A DNA stretch of 64,000 nt, taken from contig JBEVXU010000007.1 in NCBI GenBank assembly GCA_040505895.1, forward strand, positions 62,001 to 126,000, in the 5' to 3' direction. The DNA comes from Vondammii sp040505895. GTDB taxonomy: Bacteria; Pseudomonadota; Gammaproteobacteria; Chromatiales; Chromatiaceae. The notes below the pieces were generated by a model that had not been told where the DNA came from, searched no databases, and worked only from the letters and a program-made list of their open reading frames with translations. A program made the position numbers and the translations under genes. Below, piece by piece: positions 36,239 through 43,375 of the stretch. Numbering within the stretch: the first letter of the stretch is position 1; every line of letters begins with the position of its first letter.

Positions 36239-37396
36239 TCATAAATCCTGCTCATCTGTCGATTCGGGCACCTGCAACTCTTCAGGCACCTCCAACTCGT
36301 CGGGAACCGTTGGCGGTTCACCACTCTCACTGCTATAGCTCTTGAGCTGGAATACATAGGCAAGTACCTTGGCTACCGCCAGGTAGAGGCCGGCGGGTAT
36401 GTACTCTCCCAACTCAGTATGAAAATAGATGGCACGGGCAAGAGCCGGTGACTCCATCACCGGCACACCATGCTCTTCACCCACCTTGCGAATATTGGCC
36501 GCCACCAGCTCTACGCCCTTGGCCACCACCTTCGGCGCGATCATCTTCGACTGATCGTAGCGCAAGGCCACTGCGTAGTGGGTTGGGTTGGTGACAATCA
36601 CATCGGCCTTCGGCACCTCTTCCATCATCCGGCGCGTTGCCAGTTCGCGCTGGAGATTGCGTATCCGCCCCTTCACTTCAGGACGCCCTTCGGTATCCTT
36701 CAACTCCTCTTTCACCTCCTGCTTCGTCATTTTCAGCTGGCGCTTGTGATCCCATATCTGGAATGGCACATCCACAGCCGCCACCAGGATCAATGTCGAG
36801 GCGATAAGCACGAAAGACCCGCCGATCAGCCCACTTAACTGCGATACCGCTGGCCCGAGAGTCATGCTGCTCAGTCCAATAAATTGATCAAGAAGCTGCC
36901 ACAGCACCAGAGCAGTTGCGCCACCAACAAGAAAAAACTTGATCATCGCCTTGAGTAGTTCAAGTAACCCCTTCAGTGAAAAAAGACGGCCCATTCCCTT
37001 GATAGGATTGAGCTTACTCAGCTTTGGCGCCATGGCCTGGCCACTAAAAGCGATACCACCAAGCGCAACAGAGCTAAGAATAGCCACCACCACCACCAAG
37101 GCAAAGAAGGGCGCAAGCAGGAGGGCAACCTGCTGAAGCGATGATGAGAGCCGCCGTACCATTGCCATCGGATCAAACATGTCAGCCCTGGGAACGGTGA
37201 AGCTAGCACCCATCATCTCAGCCATACCATTGCCAAGATGCTCGCTCATCATCACCAGAGCCACACCCCCTATCAAGGTAATCATCATGGTGTTGAGTTC
37301 CCGCGAACGGGCTACCTGCCCCTTCTTCTTGGCATCCTGCAGTCGCTTCGCTGTCGGTTGTTCCGATTGCTCTTGGCCATCTTCATTTTCAGCCAT
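36239..37396 (-). CDS. flhB: Flagellar export switch protein FlhB
   Basis: 385 aa. Four TMs, conserved opening GQEQSEQPTAKRLQDAKKKG, and the self-cleavage motif NPTH in ADVIVTNPTHYAVAL. The C-terminal tail is long and acidic. Controls the switch from rod/hook to filament export. Three bases from fliR. Confidence 0.95.
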   Translation of the reverse strand: MAENEDGQEQSEQPTAKRLQDAKKKGQVARSRELNTMMITLIGGVALVMMSEHLGNGMAEMMGASFTVPRADMFDPMAMVRRLSSSLQQVALLLAPFFALVVVVAILSSVALGGIAFSGQAMAPKLSKLNPIKGMGRLFSLKGLLELLKAMIKFFLVGGATALVLWQLLDQFIGLSSMTLGPAVSQLSGLIGGSFVLIASTLILVAAVDVPFQIWDHKRQLKMTKQEVKEELKDTEGRPEVKGRIRNLQRELATRRMMEEVPKADVIVTNPTHYAVALRYDQSKMIAPKVVAKGVELVAANIRKVGEEHGVPVMESPALARAIYFHTELGEYIPAGLYLAVAKVLAYVFQLKSYSSESGEPPTVPDELEVPEELQVPESTDEQDL

Positions 37397-37399
37397 GAC

Positions 37400-38179
37400 T
37401 CAACTCCCAATTCTCAGCAGTTGACCTGCAAAGGCAAAGCCCTCTTCCAGCAACTCCTGAAAATTTCCCAGCACATTGGGCAGTGTCACCCAGACAAGGA
37501 TGAAACCGATGATAATGGCAAATGGGAAACCGACTGCAAAAATATTGAGCTGTGGCGCCGCCCGACCGATCAGGCCAAGGCCGAGATTGACCAACAACAG
37601 CGCCGCCATTACCGGCAATGCCATCAACAGTCCGGCGCTAAACATACGGCTGCCCCAGCCAACGATATCGTAGAGGCTGTTTCTGCTCAGGCCATCCATC
37701 GATACAGGAAAGGTGTGGAAGCTCTGGGCCAACATCTCAATCAATACCAGGTGAGCATCGATAGTAACAAACAGGAGGGTTGCCAGAATCAGGTAGAACT
37801 GGGAGACCACCGGCACTTGAACGCCATTTTGGGGATCCATCATGGCAGCAAAGCCCAGACCCATACTATAGGCGAGCGCCTGACCTCCAAATACCAGCGC
37901 AGCAAACACCATTTGGAGCACAAATCCTATAGCAAAGCCAATCAGCACCTGCTGCAGCACCATGATAAAAGCCTGATAGCTCAGCGGCTCCACTACAGGC
38001 GGCTGTGGGATAACCGGTATTAGTACCCAAGTAAGAATCAATGTGAGACCGATACTGTAGATCTTCGGCGTCTGCCGTGAACTGAACACAGGTGCTGAAA
38101 CAATCATCGCACCGACACGTATCAACGGCCAGATAAAGGCTGCCATCCAAGCTGTCAGTTGCGCCTCTGTAAATGACAT
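37400..38179 (-). CDS. fliR: Flagellar export protein FliR
   Basis: 259 aa from ATG 38179 (MSFTEAQLTAWMAAFIWPL); the frame stays open to 38212 but that extension would overlap fliQ. Six hydrophobic segments, RVGAMIVSAPVFSSRQTPK near the N-terminus. Core export-gate component with FliP and FliQ. Confidence 0.93.
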   Translation of the reverse strand: MSFTEAQLTAWMAAFIWPLIRVGAMIVSAPVFSSRQTPKIYSIGLTLILTWVLIPVIPQPPVVEPLSYQAFIMVLQQVLIGFAIGFVLQMVFAALVFGGQALAYSMGLGFAAMMDPQNGVQVPVVSQFYLILATLLFVTIDAHLVLIEMLAQSFHTFPVSMDGLSRNSLYDIVGWGSRMFSAGLLMALPVMAALLLVNLGLGLIGRAAPQLNIFAVGFPFAIIIGFILVWVTLPNVLGNFQELLEEGFAFAGQLLRIGS

Positions 38180-38204
38180 GGTTGTGCCGTTAGCCCGCCT
38201 CTTT

Positions 38205-38474
38205 TCATCCAATCAGTTCAGGTATGCTGGTGTAGAGCTCAAGGGTGAAATTCATAATCGTTTGCAACATCCAGGGACCCGCCGTCATCAGGACCAAGGC
38301 CACCACTATCAGCTTTGGGATAAAGCTCAGCGTCATCTCATTGATCTGGGTTGCCGCCTGAAACATAGCGACCACCAAGCCTACCGCCAGCGCCGGCAAC
38401 AGCAACAGAGCGCTTACTGTTACGGTGGTTTCCAGTGCCATTTGCCCCACATCGAGAACGATATCAGGTGTCAT
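38205..38474 (-). CDS. fliQ: Flagellar export protein FliQ
   Basis: 89 aa, two TMs, typical MTPDIVLDVGQMALETTVTV opening and VAMFQAATQINEMTLSFIPK motif. Between fliP and fliR as usual. Confidence 0.95.
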   Translation of the reverse strand: MTPDIVLDVGQMALETTVTVSALLLLPALAVGLVVAMFQAATQINEMTLSFIPKLIVVALVLMTAGPWMLQTIMNFTLELYTSIPELIG

Positions 38475-38491
38475 TTTTTTCCCTTACTGCG

Positions 38492-39232
38492 TCACACCAG
38501 GAAACTCGTTGCCAAGGTGCCAAACACCAAAGCCCAGCCGTCGATCAGAACAAACAGCATGATCTTGAACGGCAACGATATGATCAGTGGCGACAGCATC
38601 ATCATGCCCATCGACATCAGCACACTGGCGACGACCAGATCGATTACGAGAAACGGGATAAAGATAAGGAAACCTATTTGAAAGCCGGTTTTCAGTTCAG
38701 AGGTGGCAAATGCCGGCAACAATACTGAAAAAGGGATCTGCTCGGGTGACTCAAATTCGCCAAAATTACCGATAGTTGAAAACAGTTCGAGGTCACTATC
38801 TCGGGTCTGAGCCAGCATGAACTGGCGCATCGGCTTGGCAACATTACCCAGAGCCTGAGTTGCCGTCATCTCCTCCTCAAGATAGGGTTTGACCCCGGTG
38901 TCGTAGGCCTCCTGAAACACCGGCATCATAATAAACAGTGTGAGGAAAAGAGCGAGGCCGACCAGAATCTGGTTGGATGGGGTGTTTTGAGTACCGAGAG
39001 CCTGACGCAATATCGCCAGGACGATAACGATACGTGCAAATGAGGTGGTCATCAGCAACGCACCCGGCAATAGGCTGAGGGCGGTCATGAAGAGCAGCAC
39101 CTGGATGCTCAAAGTGTAGGTTTGTCCTCCCGCTCCTGTCGGGGTTGTTGTGAAGGCATCAACCCCCGGAGCCGCAACAGCAGTCAACGGCATCAACAGC
39201 AGCAAGGGTAACAAGGGGAGCAGCCTTCTCAT
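38492..39232 (-). CDS. fliP: Flagellar export protein FliP
   Basis: 246 aa with cleavable signal (LLPLLPLLLLMPLTAVAA), then LPGALLMTTSFARIVIVLAI, QTPSNQ-type TQNTPSNQILVGLALFLTLF and the C-terminal SLPFKIMLFVLIDGW. Overlaps fliO by 4 bp (ATGA). Confidence 0.95.
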   Translation of the reverse strand: MRRLLPLLPLLLLMPLTAVAAPGVDAFTTTPTGAGGQTYTLSIQVLLFMTALSLLPGALLMTTSFARIVIVLAILRQALGTQNTPSNQILVGLALFLTLFIMMPVFQEAYDTGVKPYLEEEMTATQALGNVAKPMRQFMLAQTRDSDLELFSTIGNFGEFESPEQIPFSVLLPAFATSELKTGFQIGFLIFIPFLVIDLVVASVLMSMGMMMLSPLIISLPFKIMLFVLIDGWALVFGTLATSFLV

Positions 39233-39663
39233 TGCCCCTTCTCCTTCAACTCTCTCTCCAGCTCTCCAGAGAAATCATTCTCCACTGCCACCGCCGTCTC
39301 TTCAGCTTGCGGGACATCACCAATGACATGAAGTGTCTGCACCCGCCCGGGAGCCACACCCACCAACAGCCGCGTTTTTCCCACCTGTAGCAATACCGCA
39401 CGCTCACGTGGACCCAGAGAAACACCGGAGAGAACTGTGACTTCTCCCTTGCCCGCCAGCGGAAGCCGACCATAGCGCTGCAGTAGTCGAGCGAGACCAA
39501 AGATCAACAAAAGTACGACAAGCAGGCCAGCCAGCGTCCCCAACAGGGCACCGCCACCAATGGGGGAAACCGGTAGGTGAGCAGTTACGCTCATCTCCGT
39601 TTCCGCTGCAAACAGTGGGGCTGCTGACAACAGAATCGAAATGCCGGTTATTACGTGCCCCAT
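39229..39663 (-). CDS. fliO: Flagellar export assembly protein FliO
   Basis: 144 aa. Signal-like N-terminus, one strong TM (GTLAGLLVVLLLIFGLARLL) and a short cytoplasmic domain with LGPRERAVLLQVGKTRLLVG. Assists FliP ring assembly. Shares a base with the fliN stop. Confidence 0.9.
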   Translation of the reverse strand: MGHVITGISILLSAAPLFAAETEMSVTAHLPVSPIGGGALLGTLAGLLVVLLLIFGLARLLQRYGRLPLAGKGEVTVLSGVSLGPRERAVLLQVGKTRLLVGVAPGRVQTLHVIGDVPQAEETAVAVENDFSGELERELKEKGQ

Positions 39664-40007
39664 CAGGTAAGCCTCTTCACCCGATCCGCTGGACTGATGA
39701 TATCGGTGAGGCGAATACCGAACTTTTCGTTCACCACCACCACCTCTCCCTGAGCAATCAGGGTACCGTTAACCCGCACATCCATCGGTTCTCCCGCCAG
39801 TCGGTCCAACTCAAGAACCGAGCCCTGGGTGAGCTGTAACAGATTACGAATATTGATGCTTGTCCTACCGATCTCCATAGAGATCGTCACGGGAACGTCA
39901 AGAATCGCATCCAGCTGAACTTCTTGTGACCCTCCCTCACCACCATCTTCATGGAGCTCCTGAAACTCAGCCGAGGTTGCATTCAGGTTATTGTCTGCTT
40001 CATTCAT
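39663..40007 (-). CDS. fliN: Flagellar motor switch protein FliN
   Basis: 114 aa. Acidic N-terminal extension, then the SpoA domain (ILDVPVTISMEIGRTSINIR, LAGEPMDVRVNGTLIAQGEV, VVVNEKFGIRLTDI). Forms the base of the C-ring. Confidence 0.95.
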   Translation of the reverse strand: MNEADNNLNATSAEFQELHEDGGEGGSQEVQLDAILDVPVTISMEIGRTSINIRNLLQLTQGSVLELDRLAGEPMDVRVNGTLIAQGEVVVVNEKFGIRLTDIISPADRVKRLT

Positions 40008-40031
40008 AATACATATCCTCTCTACAAACCC

Positions 40032-41048
40032 TCACTCCTGAGACTGATTAAGAATTACCTGCAAGCCTGTCTCTTGACTCTGTCCAATCCACTGCTCCAC
40101 CTTCACTGCATATTTACCGTCTGAGACGCCCAACTGACCACGAAAAACCGGAACCTCTGATGCCTGCACCTCTACCATCTCTGGAATCTCCAGAGGAATA
40201 ACATCGCCGACTTTAAGTTCAGCCAACTCCTGTACGGTGATCGTGGCTTCTGTTAGTTTGCTGCTCAACTCCACTGGAGCACTCATCATCTGTTGCTTCA
40301 GCGAATGCAGCCAGCGTTCATCACTGCCACCTCGATCACTCTGTATCCCGGCATCAAGCAGGTCACGGATAGGTTCGACCATCGAATAGGGCATACAGAT
40401 ATGGAGGTCTCCGCCACCGGAGTCCATCTCTATGTGGAAGGTGGTAACCACAACCACTTCAGAAGGGCTGACGATATTGGCAAACTGGGGATTAACCTCC
40501 GTGCCAATATACTCAAAATGGAGCTCCATGATCGGCTTCCACGCCTCTTGAAGATCCTGAAATACCGAGGTGAGTAGAATCTGAGTCACACGGTTTTCCG
40601 TAGGAGTAAACTCCCGCCCTTCCAGTTTGGCCTCAAAGCGACCGTTGCCACCAAAGTAGTTATCCACCACATTGAAGACCAGCTTGGGATCAAGTACGCA
40701 GAGCCCCTGGCCTCTGAGAGGTTTGACGTGCATCAGATTAAGACTGGTTGGAACAAACAGGCTATGAACAAACTCGGAGAATTTAAGCATCTGCACACCA
40801 GAGACGTTGATAGTTGCAGATCTGCGCAATAAATTGAAAAGGGTTGTGCGGAAATAACGGGAGAAACGCTCGTTGATCATCTCCAGGGTAGGCAGACGTC
40901 CACGGACTATCCGGTCCTGGCTGGCAAAATCATAGGAGCGAATCTCTCCTTCATAGACTTCCTCTACCTCAGTCTCAACATCGCCGTCATCAACGCCGTG
41001 CAGCAGGGCATCGATCTCATCTTGGGATAGAAGGTCGTTTTCAGCCAT
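40032..41048 (-). CDS. fliM: Flagellar motor switch protein FliM
   Basis: 338 aa. N-terminal CheY-P binding peptide LLSQDEIDALLHG, middle CheC-like domain (HVKPLRGQGLCVLDPKLVFN, FGGNGRF) and C-terminal SpoA domain (LKVGDVIPLEI, FRGQLGVSDGKYAVKV). Four bases after fliL. Confidence 0.95.
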   Translation of the reverse strand: MAENDLLSQDEIDALLHGVDDGDVETEVEEVYEGEIRSYDFASQDRIVRGRLPTLEMINERFSRYFRTTLFNLLRRSATINVSGVQMLKFSEFVHSLFVPTSLNLMHVKPLRGQGLCVLDPKLVFNVVDNYFGGNGRFEAKLEGREFTPTENRVTQILLTSVFQDLQEAWKPIMELHFEYIGTEVNPQFANIVSPSEVVVVTTFHIEMDSGGGDLHICMPYSMVEPIRDLLDAGIQSDRGGSDERWLHSLKQQMMSAPVELSSKLTEATITVQELAELKVGDVIPLEIPEMVEVQASEVPVFRGQLGVSDGKYAVKVEQWIGQSQETGLQVILNQSQE

Positions 41049-41052
41049 GGCG

Positions 41053-41577
41053 TCACTGCATCACGAATGAGGTAAAGAATACAGCCTCTACCTCACCGGT
41101 GCCCTCCTGCTCTTTCACAATCTTATTCAGGCTGTTGAGTATTTCCGTCTGCAGCGCCTCTTTCCCTTTACGATCCCGTAGTTTTTCACTGTCCTGACTG
41201 CCAAATATATTGAGCAGTGTATGCCTGACCATCGGATCGTTAGCCGCTACCAAATCGATAACTGATTGGTCCCGTGACATCACCTGAATATTGAGTTGCA
41301 TCATCCTCGCCTTACCCCCTGGCGGAAGATTAACGGTAAACTCCGGCTTCAGTGCGTGATAGATAGCAGGTGTCGGCGCCTCTACCACCTCCTCCTTGGC
41401 CTCTTCTTCGCCACCTTCAGCCGATGGCTCTCCGCCGGCAAACAGGAAGTAGCTGATACCCACACCCGTCAGTAACAGCAGCAGGCCGCCCACTGCCATG
41501 AGAATGATCATCTTTTTCGAGCCTGATTCCTTCTCTTCTCCTAGATCCAGGTTTTCATCTACTTTTTTATCAGCCAT
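41053..41577 (-). CDS. fliL: Flagellar basal-body-associated protein FliL
   Basis: 174 aa. Charged cytoplasmic start, one TM (KMIILMAVGGLLLLLTGVGI), acidic linker, and FliL domain ending NKIVKEQEGTGEVEAVFFTS. Rings the stator. First gene of the minus-strand flagellar run visible here; a sigma-54-like promoter lies upstream. Confidence 0.93.
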   Translation of the reverse strand: MADKKVDENLDLGEEKESGSKKMIILMAVGGLLLLLTGVGISYFLFAGGEPSAEGGEEEAKEEVVEAPTPAIYHALKPEFTVNLPPGGKARMMQLNIQVMSRDQSVIDLVAANDPMVRHTLLNIFGSQDSEKLRDRKGKEALQTEILNSLNKIVKEQEGTGEVEAVFFTSFVMQ

Positions 41578-41613
41578 CTTCAGTTCACCTCGCGCTCATC
41601 CATATCCTGTCTA

Positions 41614-41629
41614 TGCAAATAGCACACCA
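41614..41629 (-). promoter_or_regulatory. Candidate sigma-54 promoter of the fliL operon
   Basis: Minus-strand TGGTGTGCTATTTGCA has GG and GC at the canonical 10-base spacing of the -24/-12 element (consensus TGGCACG-N4-TTGCW), 37 bp upstream of the fliL start. Polar-flagellum class II/III operons are commonly RpoN-dependent, which supports it. The first half matches only partly. Confidence 0.5.
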
Positions 41630-41752
41630 TAATAATCATGATTTGATTTATCATAATTATCAATATGTTATGTAGACTATTTTGAGGAAATGTCGAACTC
41701 TTGACTGAAATCTAAGCCCTTGAGGCAAAAAAATGGCGATTGCCAATCAGAT

Positions 41753-43036
41753 CTATAGCTTCCCAAGCGCCACTGCCTGGCGCCTGCCTTCAGCCTCATC
41801 AACCCTCAGCAGCACCAGCACACCGGCGATAAAGAGTAGGGCGACAGAGAGGATGGAGAGCCTTGGGCTGCCTGTGAGCAGACTGACTCCCCCCATCAAC
41901 AAGGGACCAAGCACAGCAGCAAATTTTCCCAGCATATTGTAAAAGCCGAAAAATTCCCCCGCCTTGTCGATCGGGATCAATCTGGCGTAAAAAGAGCGGC
42001 TAAGGGACTGAATACCCCCCTGAACCAATCCGATGATGAACGCTAGCACATAGAACTCCCACTCGCTCTCCATCTGATAGGCCCAAATGATTACCAGCAG
42101 ATAGACCGCTATGGCAACCACAATCCCCTTTCGTGGTCCGTGACGCTCACCGAGGTGCCCGAACAGCAGGGCAGCAGGAAAACCAACAAACTGCGTAATC
42201 AACAGAGCCAGGATAAGGCTATTAGAGGCAAATCCAAGGGCAAGGCCGTAGTCCACTGCCATCCGTACAATCGTATCGACGCCGTCGATATAGAGCCAAT
42301 AGGCAAGAAGGAAAAGAAAAACTTGGCGCAATGCCCTTAGCTCACTCAGGGTAGTGCGAAGCTGAGAAATACCGCCACGCAGGTTGTCACGCCAGCTCGC
42401 TGATGGTGAGGGCGCCTCATCGACAAATAGCAGCAAGGGTATGGAGAAGAGCCCCCACCAGAGTGCCACCAAAATAAATGAGAGACGAACTGCGGCTGCA
42501 GTATCAGGCAGACCGAAAGCATCAGGATAGAGCGTCATCAACACATTAAGCGCAAACAGCAAGCCGCCACCAAGGTAGCCGAAAGCGAAACCAAGAGCCG
42601 ATACATAATCAAACTCACGCTCTTTTGCCACGTTCAGCAGCAACGCATCGTAAAATATATTTCCACCCGAAAAGCCGACCACCGCCAACCCATAAAGTGC
42701 CAACGCCATCACCCAGCCGCCCTGCTCTACCATGTAAAGTGCACCGGTCATAACAATGCCCATCAAGGTGAAATAGAGTAGAAAACGTTTGCGGCTGCCG
42801 CCTCTGTCCGCAATCGCCCCTAATAGTGGCGCAAAACCTACGACCAGTATGCTGGCACAGGCGTTGATACTACCTAACATAAAGGTACTGGTTGAACTAT
42901 CCAGCCCTGCGGCCCAATACTGTTTAAAGAAGAGAGGAAAGAAGCCCGCCATCACCGTTGTAGCAAAGGCCGAATTAGCCCAGTCATAGCAAGCCCATGA
43001 GAGTACCGGGGAGCGTTTCCAGGTGGGCTTTAGCAT
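41753..43036 (-). CDS. MFS transporter, UMF1/Atg22-like family
   Basis: 427 aa from ATG 43036 (MLKPTWKRSPVLSWACYDWA). A longer frame to 43093 reads into the repeat element upstream and is rejected. Twelve hydrophobic segments; the opening SWACYDWANSAFATTVMAGF and the loop VQGGIQSLSRSFYARLIP are typical of the UMF1 (DWANSA) permease family. Substrate unknown. Confidence 0.85.
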   Translation of the reverse strand: MLKPTWKRSPVLSWACYDWANSAFATTVMAGFFPLFFKQYWAAGLDSSTSTFMLGSINACASILVVGFAPLLGAIADRGGSRKRFLLYFTLMGIVMTGALYMVEQGGWVMALALYGLAVVGFSGGNIFYDALLLNVAKEREFDYVSALGFAFGYLGGGLLFALNVLMTLYPDAFGLPDTAAAVRLSFILVALWWGLFSIPLLLFVDEAPSPSASWRDNLRGGISQLRTTLSELRALRQVFLFLLAYWLYIDGVDTIVRMAVDYGLALGFASNSLILALLITQFVGFPAALLFGHLGERHGPRKGIVVAIAVYLLVIIWAYQMESEWEFYVLAFIIGLVQGGIQSLSRSFYARLIPIDKAGEFFGFYNMLGKFAAVLGPLLMGGVSLLTGSPRLSILSVALLFIAGVLVLLRVDEAEGRRQAVALGKL

Positions 43037-43055
43037 AAACAGAACCGGCGGGGTT

Positions 43056-43375
43056 CCTGTACGAGAACAGGCACCGTAGCGAGGGAAGCCCATTTCGAGT
43101 CATTTTTTTCGGTCATTTGAGGCGAATAGTTACTATTATTCAACGAGAATGAGCGGAAAAAGGGCCAAAATTGGATTTCCGAAGTAGGCGCCCTATTCTC
43201 GGACGGATTCCTAGGAGCCTGTCCGAGAATAGGAGCCGTAGCGAGGGGAAGCCATTTTGAGTCCATTTTTTTGCTCATTTGAGGCGAATAGTCGCTCTTA
43301 TTCAACGAAAATGAGCGGGAAAATGGGCCAAAAGGGCTTTCCCGCAGTAGGTTCTCTATTCTCGGACAGGCTCCT
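43056..43375. repeat. Tandem direct repeat, two units with a 162-bp period
   Basis: The core TCATTTGAGGCGAATAGT occurs at 43113 and again at 43275; about 150 bases around each copy align with scattered mismatches (GTAGCGAGGG..GAAGCCC, TATTCAACGA.AATGAGCGG, GGGCCAAAA). Units are separated and bounded by a palindromic CTATTCTCGGAC / GTCCGAGAATAG (43193-43232 and again at about 43356-43375). A dispersed intergenic repeat rather than coding sequence; open frames through it on both strands are by-products. Confidence 0.8.

Noticed and set aside
43030..43305. Open frames on both strands across the tandem repeat as coding genes
   Set aside because: Their protein sequences are themselves internally repeated copies of the DNA repeat (for example SLNNSNYSPQM / MNKSDYSPQM), so they follow from the repeat, not from selection on protein.
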